Source: SG8-30 sp963695085
Lineage (GTDB): Bacteria; Pseudomonadota; Gammaproteobacteria; Steroidobacterales; Steroidobacteraceae
Assembly: GCA_963695085.1 (NCBI GenBank)
Contig: CAVOFV010000001.1
Span: forward strand, 62,001 to 126,000
DNA length: 64,000 bases
Direction: 5' to 3'
Shown here: in pieces, positions 49,975 through 58,493 of the stretch
Layout: each line of letters begins with the position of its first letter
How positions within the stretch are numbered: the stretch's first letter is position 1
Notes under the pieces: model-generated
The model's input: the letters and a program-made list of their open reading frames with translations, nothing else
What the model was told of the DNA's origin: nothing
Databases searched by the model: none
Position numbers and translations under genes: made by a program

Positions 49975-52630
49975 CGTCACCCTCCTCCTCCGGCGCCGCG
50001 CCGGCGACGCGGCACAGGGTGGCGAGATGGCAATGCCGGCAGCTCGCCGGCGACTTCGGGTTGACTGCGGCGTCGCCGCGCAGGTGCGCCGCCGCCAATG
50101 CCGTGAGCGCCATGGCCCAGGCACTCCTCACCTCCTCCCATGTCTGGCCGGCCTGCTTGCTGCCGTCGGCGTCGAACGTCTCCGCCGGCTTCAGTCCCGG
50201 CAGCAATTCCGCACACCGGCCGAGTCCGATGAAGCGCGCCTGCTGCGCCGCCACGGCAGCGAACGCGATGCCGGATACCTCCTCGCCAAGCAGCACCGCA
50301 TACAGGGGCAACTGCGGCTGCTCGGGGCGCGCGCCCCGCCAGTGGCTGGTGCTGGGCTGCCCGGTCTTGTAGTCGATGAGCACGACGCTGCCATCCGGCA
50401 ACCGGTCCGCGCGGTCGGGAACGATCTTCATTGGCAGGCCCGCCAGCTGCCCGTGGACGGGGTGTTCGCGCGCGATGACCGAGAAATCGTCACGTTCGCG
50501 CTCGAGTTCCAGTTCGCGCATCACCGCCGCGCGCTGCCAGTCCCGTTCGAGCTCCCACAAGCGGCGGCCCGTGCCAGCCGGCAGTCGATCGGCCAGCGCC
50601 CGTTCGATGCAGCCGTCCAGCAGTGCCTGCAGCGCGACGTCATCCTGGTCCAGGCCGGCCCGGCTGCCCAGCGCTCCCCACAGCCGTTCCAGGGCACGAT
50701 GCAGGACCGAGCCGCGCTGCCTCGCATCGACGCCAGCGCGCGGCAATTCCAGCGGCCTCGCGCCGAGGCGCAACTCGGCAAAGGCCCGGAACGCGCACTG
50801 CGACTGCAACTCGAAGATGCGCGCGCCTCCGCGTGCCGCCGCCGGCTCGAGCGGCGGTGCCGGATCGTCCAGCAATGCCTCGCACCCGCCGGCGCGGAAC
50901 GCCGCCGCGGCCTGGCTCGGCGGTCGACCGGCGATGGCCAGCGGCTGCAGGTCCTGCGGCAGAACCCGGCTCCTGTCGACTTGCGCGTCGTCCTGCCGCA
51001 GCGGCCAGCTGAAGACGACCTCGGCTGCCGATCCCAGCCATGCCGCGGTGGTGGCGACCGCTTCGGCCAGGCATGCTGCGCCGGTCGCCCCCGGCATGCC
51101 GAGGCGTTCCTGCACCCACACCGGAATGAACGGATCGGGCGACGCGGCTCGCGGCCAGGCCGGGGCGCCCAGGCCGGTCACCCACAGCCCGTCAAAGCCG
51201 ACGCCGGGCGGCTCCAGCCGGTCGAATACGAACACGGCGGGGTCGCCCCGTTCCGGCTGGTGCGGTCCTTGCACAAGCCGGCCGAACTCCGCCCGCGCTG
51301 CCTCGAAGCTCATGAGCGGCGCAGTCCGCGCCAGCGCCGCGAACTGCGACAGTCGATCGCGCAGGGCCTGGGCCGCCTGGTACTCGTCGCTGGCCAGCGT
51401 CCCATCTCCCGGCCAGCGCCACGCCGCCAGCACCTCTCCGAACGCCTGCGCCCATTGTTCCGTGTTGCGCAGGTCAGCCGCTTCGCGGCGCGCAGTGCCC
51501 GCTTCAAGGGCCAGCGCGAAGCCGGCACAAGACGCCTGGCGTGCAAAGGACGCCAGCGCGGCCGTGGTCCACCGCGTCACGCCCGTATTGCGCAGGCGCA
51601 GGTCGAGCAACGTGTGGTCGGAGTCGCGGTCGCTGGTGCCGATGTAGCGGTTCGCCAGTAGCCGTCCGGCGACCCGCGCATCCAGGCTCGTGCCGCATGC
51701 ATCGAGGCAGTTCAGGGCTGCATCGGCCACGCCCAGACCGGCCAGCGGCGGACCGCCGGCGAGGTCGAACACGCGGTCGCCTTGCTGCGCGCCGGGCAGT
51801 TCGAGTTCGGGCTGCAGTGCGGACTCGAGCACCCGTTCCAGTGCATTGCGGCGTGACGGCAGGTCCGGAACGATCGCCGCCAGGCTGCAGGCCGGGTCTT
51901 CCGCAAGCCGTAGCCGCAGCCAGTTGGCGAGAACCTGCAGTTCATCCTCCGGGTCGGCCGCGGCATGGAGGTGGCCGCCGGTGCGTGCTTGCAACGGGGC
52001 AAACTCGACGGCCCAGCCGCCACGGCTCAGCGACTCGAGCAGCGTCGCAAGCGCCGGCGTGCGTCGGTGGAAACCCGCCAGCAACAGGTCGCGGCCGCGT
52101 CCCAGGCGATGCGCGTGCGCCACGAGCGTCACTTCCAGCAGCCCTGGATCCAGCCAGCCCTGTGCGGCCAGGTCCGCCTCGACCTGCCCGGCCCAGTCCT
52201 GGAACATGCGCTGGTCACGCGTCGCGGCATGCTGGCGGAGCAGGTGCACGCTCCCGGCATGGTGTCTCAACGCGACCCAGGCGTTGCGCGCAGCGCCGGC
52301 CAGGTCGTGCGCGGCAATCAATGATCCCGCCGCTTTCTCCTCGACCCGGGCGAGCCACGGCCAGACAGCCTGCGCGTCGTCGAGCAACACGGGCAGCGAC
52401 GCGTCGCACGCCGCAAGCTCCGCCCAGCGCGCCGCCATCCAGGCGGCCAGCGGCAGCACGTCTGCGGTAGCCCAGACGTCGCCCCCGCCGGCGAGCTGCG
52501 CAGCGTCGTAGAGCCGTCTCAGGTGCCGCGCTTCCCGGCGTCCCGAGGTCAGCACGGTGCCGCCGCGCCCGAGGTGCGCCAGCAGCATCGCGTTGCGCCG
52601 GACGGCGGCGCCGATCGGCCGAGGATTCAT
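49967..52630 (-). CDS. addB: AddB-like PD-(D/E)XK nuclease subunit
   Basis: The 887-residue protein is the partner nuclease/scaffold subunit. The N-terminus (TVLTSGRREARHLRRLY) is a degenerate helicase-like part. The C-terminal nuclease shows PDRADRLPDGSVVLIDYKTG, and iron-sulfur cysteines appear as one Cys in LQSQCAFRAF and three in the SCRHCHLATLC segment. Gammaproteobacterial members are often listed only as a probable DNA repair protein. It is the first gene of the addB-addA pair. Confidence 0.87.
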   Translation of the reverse strand: MNPRPIGAAVRRNAMLLAHLGRGGTVLTSGRREARHLRRLYDAAQLAGGGDVWATADVLPLAAWMAARWAELAACDASLPVLLDDAQAVWPWLARVEEKAAGSLIAAHDLAGAARNAWVALRHHAGSVHLLRQHAATRDQRMFQDWAGQVEADLAAQGWLDPGLLEVTLVAHAHRLGRGRDLLLAGFHRRTPALATLLESLSRGGWAVEFAPLQARTGGHLHAAADPEDELQVLANWLRLRLAEDPACSLAAIVPDLPSRRNALERVLESALQPELELPGAQQGDRVFDLAGGPPLAGLGVADAALNCLDACGTSLDARVAGRLLANRYIGTSDRDSDHTLLDLRLRNTGVTRWTTAALASFARQASCAGFALALEAGTARREAADLRNTEQWAQAFGEVLAAWRWPGDGTLASDEYQAAQALRDRLSQFAALARTAPLMSFEAARAEFGRLVQGPHQPERGDPAVFVFDRLEPPGVGFDGLWVTGLGAPAWPRAASPDPFIPVWVQERLGMPGATGAACLAEAVATTAAWLGSAAEVVFSWPLRQDDAQVDRSRVLPQDLQPLAIAGRPPSQAAAAFRAGGCEALLDDPAPPLEPAAARGGARIFELQSQCAFRAFAELRLGARPLELPRAGVDARQRGSVLHRALERLWGALGSRAGLDQDDVALQALLDGCIERALADRLPAGTGRRLWELERDWQRAAVMRELELERERDDFSVIAREHPVHGQLAGLPMKIVPDRADRLPDGSVVLIDYKTGQPSTSHWRGARPEQPQLPLYAVLLGEEVSGIAFAAVAAQQARFIGLGRCAELLPGLKPAETFDADGSKQAGQTWEEVRSAWAMALTALAAAHLRGDAAVNPKSPASCRHCHLATLCRVAGAAPEEEGDDG

Positions 52631-52740
52631 GAGTCGAGGCTAACCCAGGTCAAGGCTCACTGGGTGACCCTGGGGACGGCGGGCCGCGTGCAGGCCGGTT
52701 CACCTGCTGGCCGCGGCGACCGGCACAGCGCGGCCAGGAC

Positions 52741-52773
52741 AAAAAAAAAGCGGCTCGCCGTTGCAGGAGCCGC
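52741..52773 (-). terminator. Minus-strand intrinsic terminator upstream of addB
   Basis: On the minus strand GCGGCTC pairs with GAGCCGC around a 10-base loop and is followed by nine T (A run at 52741-52749). It lies 111 bases before the addB start and faces no known gene on its right, so it would end a short unseen transcript or attenuate addBA. Confidence 0.8.
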
Positions 52774-53026
52774 TGTCGTCAAACATCCGCGCGCCCTAAG
52801 GGGCGACTGGCAGATGCTCCCCTCGCACCTCGCTTGATCTTGTGGCTATCCGCGAGGCTGATCCCACGTCCGCCCGCTTCCGGCTCCAAGCATCGCGATG
52901 AACGCTACGCCAGTCCGTCGCGCGCGGCAAGGCCTCGTGGCGCCGGGTCGCGGCAGGCAGTCGCCGCCGTGCCGGAGTGGTCCCTCCCGGCAGTGCCGCT
53001 CGGATCGGTCACGATCAGTGCATCAA

Positions 53027-53066
53027 CTGTCCACCTGTTGGACAGGCGGGCAATGGATTTCTTAAA
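53027..53066 (+). promoter_or_regulatory. IclR-gene promoter with overlapping operator
   Basis: CTGTCCA-CCTGT-TGGACAG (53027-53045) is a perfect 7-bp inverted repeat. Its right half contains TTGGAC (53038-53043), which with a 17-base spacer precedes CTTAAA (53061-53066), a weak -10. An IclR dimer on the repeat would block the promoter. Confidence 0.45.
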
Positions 53067-53109
53067 CTCATGTACCTGAACGGCCAGCACCTCGCACGGA
53101 CCACTGCTC

Positions 53110-53916
53110 ATGCCTGACTCGACCCGACCGATCCGCGCGTTGCTACGCGGACTCGACGCGCTCGCCGCACTCAACCTGCGTGACGGCTGCACGGTGTCTG
53201 ACATGGCCGCGGACATCAACGTCCCGCGCACCACGGCCTACCGGATCCTGGAGACCCTGTGCCTGGCGGGCCACGTGTTCCGTGATCCGGCCGATGACAG
53301 GTATCGATTGACCGTCGAAGTGCGGCGCCTGTCCGACGGGTTCGACGACGAGGCCTGGCTCAGCCAGATCGCGCGTGCGGTGGTTGGCGAGTTGTGTACC
53401 GAGACTGCATGGCCCGTGGCCCTGCTGACGCTGTCCGGCACCACGATGGTGGTGCGCGAGACGACCGACGCGCACAGTCGCCTGGCGCTGGAGCGCGACA
53501 CGGTGGGCACGCGTCTGCCATTGCTGACCAGTGCCGCGGGGCGCGCCCATCTTGCCTGGTGCCCCGGGCCGGAGCGCGAGGCGCTGGTCGACATCCTGTC
53601 CCGCTCACCGCGCGAGGAGGACGCCCTGGCGCGCAACCCGGGCGAGCTGAACCGGATCCTCAACGAGGCCCGCGAGCAGGGCTATACGTCGGCCGTACGC
53701 GCGCGGCGACTGGCCGATGAGGTCAGCCTGGCCGTGCCGGTCATGCCTGACGGCCGCGTGCTGGCCTGCCTAGCGCTGCGCTTCTCCGCCGGCGCGGTAC
53801 CCGTCAAGACGGCGCTCGATCGTTTCCTGCCGCGGCTGCGCGAGTCGGCTGAGCGAATTCGCAGCCAGTTCGAGACCGAATATCGAGGAGCCGCCGCGCG
53901 CCCGGCTGGCGTGTGA
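53110..53916 (+). CDS. IclR family transcriptional regulator
   Basis: The 268-residue protein has an N-terminal winged helix (about 8-65: IRALLRGLDALAALNLRDG, then MAADINVPRTTAYRILETL) and an IclR effector domain (about 85-255: TRLPLLTSAAGRAHLAWC). It is close in form to MhpR-like activators of aromatic catabolism, but no such pathway genes are near. The ribosome site is poor. The repeat at 53027-53045 is a likely binding site. It precedes etfBA on the same strand with a gap of nearly 390 bases. Confidence 0.9.
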   Translation: MPDSTRPIRALLRGLDALAALNLRDGCTVSDMAADINVPRTTAYRILETLCLAGHVFRDPADDRYRLTVEVRRLSDGFDDEAWLSQIARAVVGELCTETAWPVALLTLSGTTMVVRETTDAHSRLALERDTVGTRLPLLTSAAGRAHLAWCPGPEREALVDILSRSPREEDALARNPGELNRILNEAREQGYTSAVRARRLADEVSLAVPVMPDGRVLACLALRFSAGAVPVKTALDRFLPRLRESAERIRSQFETEYRGAAARPAGV

Positions 53917-54303
53917 GCTACGAGGCCTGCCATCGCCACTGCTCACGGGCAGCCCGAAGATCGTCAGCCTCCGGGTTGTGCACTGCAACAATCCGCCTTC
54001 CGTGGCGTTGCGGGCGCGCCAGAACAGGGATTTGCGCGGCGAAATGCGAGCGGCGCGCCGGCGCAGATCGGCATCGTCGCCGCAGCGGCATCTGCACATA
54101 TACGGTCTCGACGCAGCGGCGCCGCTCACGCAAACTGCCATCGGCCACCCCGCACCGGTAGCCTGCGGTTGACTGCCCGACCGCGACAAGGCGCGGCGGC
54201 TGTCCGGTGAATGGATGTGCCGCCAGCGGGCGCCCGGCCCATCCCAGACGGGTTGGCTGGAAGGCCATTCTGCAAGGCTGACGATTTTCGAGGAGCGAAC
54301 TGC
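53917..54303. other. Intergenic region between IclR gene and etfB
   Basis: About 390 bases with GC content like coding DNA but no frame with a ribosome site or family likeness on either strand. The only clear element is GAGGAGCGA before the etfB ATG. A TTGACT near 54170 has no good -10. Confidence 0.4.
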
Positions 54304-55053
54304 ATGCGCAAGGTCATGGTCTGCGTCAAGCGGGTGATCGACTACAACGTGCGGGTCCGGGTCAAGCCGGACGGCACCGGGGTCGTCACCGACGGCGTGA
54401 AGATGAGCATCAATCCGTTCGACGAGATTGCGCTCGAGGAGGCATTGCGCATCAAGGAACGCGGCGAGGCGGACGAGGTGCTCGCCGTCAGCGTCGGCCC
54501 GGACGAGTCGCAGCAGCAGCTGCGCACCGCGCTCGCGATGGGCGCCGATCGCGCCATCCTCGTCAAGCAGGATGAAGCCGTCGACCCGCTGGTCGCGGCG
54601 CAGGCCTTTCTTGCCATCGCCCGCAAGGAGGAACCGCGCATCGTCATCGTGGGCAAGCAGGCGATCGACGACGACGCGAGCCAGACCGGTCCGATGCTGG
54701 CCGCATTGTGGGGCCGCCCGCAGGCGACGTTCGCCTCTGCGGTAAAGACGACCGAGCGCACGGCAGTGGTGACCCGCGAAGTCGACGCCGGCCTGGAGAC
54801 GGTCGAGGTTGAATTGCCTGCGGTGCTGACTGTCGACCTGCGCCTCAACGAGCCGCGCTACGTCAAGTTGCCCGACATCATGAAGGCCAAGAAGAAGCCG
54901 CTCGAGGTCACCGACCTCGGTGCCCTCGGCGTCGCCGCCGAGGCGCACGTCAAGGTCGTGAAATGGGAGCCGCCGGCGCAGCGTCAGAAGGGCGTCATCC
55001 TGAAGGACGCGTCGGAACTGGTTGCTGCTCTGAAGAAGAAGGGGCTGCTGTGA
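54304..55053 (+). CDS. etfB: Electron transfer flavoprotein subunit beta
   Basis: The 249-residue protein takes electrons from acyl-CoA dehydrogenases with EtfA. It begins MRKVMVCVKRVIDYNVRVRV and has INPFDEIALEEALRI, ILVGKQ-like VIVGKQAIDDDASQTGPMLA and LRLNEPRYVKLPDIMKAKKKP near the end, the EtfB signature for AMP binding. Length is normal. GAGGAGCGA precedes the ATG. It is coupled to etfA by a one-base overlap. Confidence 0.97.
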   Translation: MRKVMVCVKRVIDYNVRVRVKPDGTGVVTDGVKMSINPFDEIALEEALRIKERGEADEVLAVSVGPDESQQQLRTALAMGADRAILVKQDEAVDPLVAAQAFLAIARKEEPRIVIVGKQAIDDDASQTGPMLAALWGRPQATFASAVKTTERTAVVTREVDAGLETVEVELPAVLTVDLRLNEPRYVKLPDIMKAKKKPLEVTDLGALGVAAEAHVKVVKWEPPAQRQKGVILKDASELVAALKKKGLL

Positions 55054-55994
55054 TGAACAAGATCGTGATCGTCGCCGAGCATTCGGGCGGCCGGCTGAAC
55101 ACGTCGACGGCGAAGTGCGTGACGTGCGCGCTCGGCATCCCGGATGCCGAGATTGCCGTTGCCGTGCTGGCCGCGGACGGGGCCGAGGTCGCCCGCCAGG
55201 CCGCTGCACTCGAGGGCGTCGGCAAGGTGCTGGTCGTGGACAACCCAGCCAACGAACCCCCGCTCGCGGCAGTGCTCGCGCCGCAGGTGGCCGCGCTGGC
55301 GACCGGCGCCTCCCACGTGTTCGGACCCTCTACGACCTTCGGCAAGGACCTCATGCCACGCGTGGCGGCCTTGCTGGGCGCACCGCAACTGTCCGAAATT
55401 ATGGCCGTCGAATCGGCCAACCGTTTCCGGCGGCCGGTCTACGCCGGCAACGCAATCGTCACGGTCGAGACCGAGGCCGGCCGCCAGGTCGTCTGCACCG
55501 TCCGCGTTGCGTCGTTCGAGGCTGCCGGTGCGCGTGCGACGCCGGCGCCGGTCGAGGCGAGCAGCGTGCAGGCCGAGTTGCCGTCGCATACCAAGATCGT
55601 GTCGGTGTCCGCCCCGCAGAGCGACCGGCCTGACCTGCAGACGGCGGCGCGCGTCGTCGCCGGCGGGCGGGCGCTCGGCAGCGAGGAGAAGTTCAAGGCC
55701 ATCTTCGGACTCGCGACCAGGCTTGGCGCGGCGGTGGGCGCGACGCGCGCGGCGGTTGACGCCGGCTACGTGTCGAACGACCTGCAGATCGGGCAGACCG
55801 GCAAGATCATCGCGCCGGAGCTGTACATCGCCATCGGCATTTCGGGCGCGATCCAGCACGTGACCGGCATCAAGGACGCGGGCACGATCGTCGCGATCAA
55901 CAAGGATCCGGAGGCGCCGATCTTCGAGATTGCCGACTTTGGCCTCGTCGGCGACCTGTTTACGGTGCTGCCGGAAATCGACAAGCTGCTCTGA
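55053..55994 (+). CDS. etfA: Electron transfer flavoprotein subunit alpha
   Basis: The 313-residue FAD-binding subunit begins MNKIVIVAEHSGGRLNTSTA. The C-terminal FAD domain shows DAGYVSNDLQIGQTGKIIAPELYIAIGISGAIQHVTG and IVAINKDPEAPIF, the classic EtfA block. The ATG overlaps the etfB stop (TGATG). Electrons would go on to an ETF:quinone oxidoreductase, not found here. The pair serves beta-oxidation, which fits the FadB-like gene in the window. Confidence 0.97.
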   Translation: MNKIVIVAEHSGGRLNTSTAKCVTCALGIPDAEIAVAVLAADGAEVARQAAALEGVGKVLVVDNPANEPPLAAVLAPQVAALATGASHVFGPSTTFGKDLMPRVAALLGAPQLSEIMAVESANRFRRPVYAGNAIVTVETEAGRQVVCTVRVASFEAAGARATPAPVEASSVQAELPSHTKIVSVSAPQSDRPDLQTAARVVAGGRALGSEEKFKAIFGLATRLGAAVGATRAAVDAGYVSNDLQIGQTGKIIAPELYIAIGISGAIQHVTGIKDAGTIVAINKDPEAPIFEIADFGLVGDLFTVLPEIDKLL

Positions 55995-56081
55995 TCGCGC
56001 ATCCGCCAACCAGAACGTTTCGCCGGGCACGGTGCGCGGCGAGACCCCGTCGTCACGCGCGGGTTGCGGTCCCCCGCCGCC

Positions 56082-56471
56082 TCAGCGCCACATCCAGTAA
56101 GGCAGTGCCACACACAACGCCAGGATGACGACCCAGGTTCCCGCCGTACCGTAGAACCGGCCAAACGACCGGCCGGACTTGGATCCCAGCCCCCAGGCAT
56201 GCAGTGCCCGGCTGGTCAGCAGCACGATGCCCGTCGCATGCAGAAACCACGCTGGCAGGCCGTTGAGTTCCGCCAGCAGCAGCAGCAGCAGCGCCAGCGG
56301 CACGTACTCGACGAAGTTGCCGTGCACCCTGACCGCCCGGGCCATGCCCGGCTCGGTCCCCGTGCCGAGGCTCGTACCGTAGCGCCAGCGCGCCTTCACG
56401 ACCAGCCAGGACAGCAGCAGCAGCAGCGCGCCGGCGGCGGCGCCGTACAGTGCGGTGATCGGTGCGTTCAC
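56082..56471 (-). CDS. MAPEG family membrane protein (second of two)
   Basis: The 129-residue product has four membrane helices and the MAPEG core RAVRVHGNFVEYVPLALLLL, followed by LTSRALHAWGL. It differs clearly from the first MAPEG gene at 20585 and resembles the YecN-like group. Role unknown. It lies 45 bases after the peroxiredoxin gene on the same strand, so the two may share a message. Confidence 0.87.
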   Translation of the reverse strand: MNAPITALYGAAAGALLLLLSWLVVKARWRYGTSLGTGTEPGMARAVRVHGNFVEYVPLALLLLLLAELNGLPAWFLHATGIVLLTSRALHAWGLGSKSGRSFGRFYGTAGTWVVILALCVALPYWMWR

Positions 56472-56516
56472 GCTCGGTCCTCTCGCGCCAGCTGGCGACT
56501 ACGACATGGCCGGGGC

Positions 56517-56999
56517 TCAGAGCAGGCCCAGCACGTGCTCCGCGCTCGAGACCTTGAATTCGCCAGGACCTTCGACTGCGAGCGCCTTGACGACGCCATT
56601 CTCACTGATGAGTGCGAAGCGCTGGCCACGCTTGCCCATGCCAAAGCCGGTGGCATCCATTTCGAGGCCCAGCGAGCGCGTGAACTCGCCGTTGCCGTCG
56701 GCAGCCATGATGATTTTGCCTTCGACGCCAGCTTGCTTTCCCCAGGCATTCATCACGAACACGTCATTGACGGCCAGACAGACGATACGATCGACGCCCT
56801 TGGCACTGATGGCGGCCGCCTGCTCCACGAAGCCAGGCAGATGACGCGCGCTGCAGGTCGGCGTGAAAGCGCCCGGGACGGAGAACAGCACGACCTTGCC
56901 GGAACCGAACAGGTCCGCGGTGCTGGACTTGGACGGGCCGTCCTTTGACATAACGGTGAGGGTTGCGGCAGGTATCTTCTCGCCAACCTTGATCGGCAT
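56517..56999 (-). CDS. Prx5-type peroxiredoxin
   Basis: The 160-residue thiol peroxidase has the active site VPGAFTPTCSARHLPGF with peroxidatic Cys49. No second Cys is visible in the remaining sequence, so it is probably a 1-Cys or glutathione/glutaredoxin-reduced type. The segment DVFVMNAWGKQAGVEGKIIMAADGNGEF is typical of the Prx5 group. AAGGAGCAACG precedes the ATG at 56999. Confidence 0.92.
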   Translation of the reverse strand: MPIKVGEKIPAATLTVMSKDGPSKSSTADLFGSGKVVLFSVPGAFTPTCSARHLPGFVEQAAAISAKGVDRIVCLAVNDVFVMNAWGKQAGVEGKIIMAADGNGEFTRSLGLEMDATGFGMGKRGQRFALISENGVVKALAVEGPGEFKVSSAEHVLGLL

Positions 57000-57099
57000 T
57001 GCGTTGCTCCTTGCGGGATGGTGACTTGGCTCCGTGGCCATTTTACCGCAGTCGCGCGCCCACTTCAGGTCCGTGGTGGCGCGACTGCGGGCGTGCTGC

Positions 57100-57132
57100 A
57101 AAAAAAAGAGCGGGGCGCCCCGTGGCGCCCCG
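57100..57132 (-). terminator. Intrinsic terminator after the paired repeat-protein genes
   Basis: On the minus strand CGGGGCGCC and GGCGCCCCG form a 9-bp stem with a four-base loop at 57111-57132, followed after CTC by eight T (A run at 57100-57107). It ends transcription 27 bases after the stop of the gene at 57159. Confidence 0.85.
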
Positions 57133-57158
57133 TACCTTGCCACGCCCGCCGCGCAGCA

Positions 57159-58415
57159 TCAGCCGCCGGCGATGTCCGACCACAGGTTGGCGACGCCTCC
57201 GATCCTGGAGTTCGCCTTGCCAGCGGCATCGAAGTGGGTTTTCGCCTCGGCGTTCTTCTTGATCTGCATCAGCGATACGCCGAGCAGCATGTGCACCTGG
57301 TCGGGCCGGTCCAGCTTGCCCTTCTGCAGGGCGCGTTTGGCGGCCTCCGCAGCTTTGCTGTGCTCGCCCAGCGTGTAGTACGCCCTGGCAAGCCGCGCCT
57401 CGGGGTCGCCCGCGTTGATGGCCTTCGCCTCGCGCTCCTGCTGGGCCAGGTTGGCTTTCAGGCCGGCGACCTGCTGCTTGGCGTCCTCCAGCAGGCGCTG
57501 GTTGCGGTTGTCCTTCTTGATCGCTCCCGCGGCCATGCCCTTTTCCAGCATCGTCACCGCCTCGCCCGGGCTCGAAACGTCGAGCGCTGCGTCAGCATAC
57601 TTCCCGTAGTCCTCCTTGGACAGCACGTTGGCGCGCAAGCCGAGCCGGTACAGGTTCACCATGCCGACGGCGTCGTAGCCTTCGCGATGGTACTGGCCGA
57701 CGATCTGCTCGAACACGCTCGCTTTCGGTTGCACCAGCATCAGTTGGTGCAGCGTCTCCATGCGGTTGGCGTCGTCCTTGAGTTCAAAGTACGAGGCGTT
57801 CAGCATTTCCAGCAACTGCACCTGCGTCCGCGTCGGCTTGCCGGCGCGGCGGGCGGCCGGATAGGCCTTCTCCAGGGTCTGCGCGGCCGCGCGGTAGTTT
57901 CTCAGCTGGAACTGCAACTGGCCCTGCAGGATCAGGTCATCGGCCGTCGCCGTTCCGCGTGCCCTGACCAGGCGGTCTGCCGCGTCCGATGCGCGCCGCA
58001 GGTCGCCGCCTGCGTAGTAAGCGTCGGCCAGCGTCTTCAGCTTGTTGACCTGGTCAGCGCCGCGCACGCGCCCGGTCGCCAGCCGCTCCTCAATGGTCGC
58101 TGCCAGCAGGCCGTAGTCCCGGGCGCTGCTTGCCGCCCAGATCAGCAGTTCGTTGACGCCCTGCTCCTCGGCCGGCTGCAGCGAGCCCTTGGACTTGGCC
58201 TCCTTCAGCAGCCGGATGGCCTCGCTGAAATTGCCCTTCTGGCCGGCCTGCTGGGCCTCCTGCGCCTTCTCGGCGACTTCCTGGCGCCAACCGCCGGATT
58301 GCTGCGCCTCGAGCGACGCGGGCAACGCCAACCCGATGGCGAATACCAGCGCCAGCGCCGCCGTCATACCCCGACAATCATTCTTTCGCGTATCCAAGTT
58401 GTGGCTCTCCTGCAT
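57159..58415 (-). CDS. Secreted TPR-like repeat protein, downstream paralogue
   Basis: The product of 418 residues has a signal peptide (residues 17-37, MTAALALVFAIGLALPASLE) and helical TPR-like repeats across the rest, such as GNFSEAIRLLKEAKSKG, NYRAAAQTLEKAYPAA and LARAYYTLGEHSKAAEAAKR. The segment MVNLYRLGLRANVLSKEDYG has a match in the paralogue just upstream (MMNLYRLVLADTGMETVGDY). An ATG at 58367 would give a cleaner signal peptide and is an alternative start. It shares a message with the paralogue and lies near the TonB genes. Function unknown; a periplasmic scaffold is plausible. Confidence 0.8.
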   Translation of the reverse strand: MQESHNLDTRKNDCRGMTAALALVFAIGLALPASLEAQQSGGWRQEVAEKAQEAQQAGQKGNFSEAIRLLKEAKSKGSLQPAEEQGVNELLIWAASSARDYGLLAATIEERLATGRVRGADQVNKLKTLADAYYAGGDLRRASDAADRLVRARGTATADDLILQGQLQFQLRNYRAAAQTLEKAYPAARRAGKPTRTQVQLLEMLNASYFELKDDANRMETLHQLMLVQPKASVFEQIVGQYHREGYDAVGMVNLYRLGLRANVLSKEDYGKYADAALDVSSPGEAVTMLEKGMAAGAIKKDNRNQRLLEDAKQQVAGLKANLAQQEREAKAINAGDPEARLARAYYTLGEHSKAAEAAKRALQKGKLDRPDQVHMLLGVSLMQIKKNAEAKTHFDAAGKANSRIGGVANLWSDIAGG

Positions 58416-58493
58416 CTGTCCGGGTGACCGCGCCTGCCGCACCACCACTGGCAACGGCCGAAACTTATACCAGAAACGGCCGGCTCAACTCCA

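Noticed and set aside
49793..51661. 622-residue plus-strand frame opposite addAB
   Set aside because: Very long but without domains; addA and addB motifs on the minus strand are complete.
52774..53030. RNase P RNA, SRP RNA or tmRNA ending at the orphan terminator
   Set aside because: None of the conserved core sequences of these RNAs was found on the minus strand.
53770..55209. 479-residue minus-strand frame across IclR, the gap and etfB
   Set aside because: Spans two real plus-strand genes and has a low-complexity start; it gives no support for a gene in the gap.
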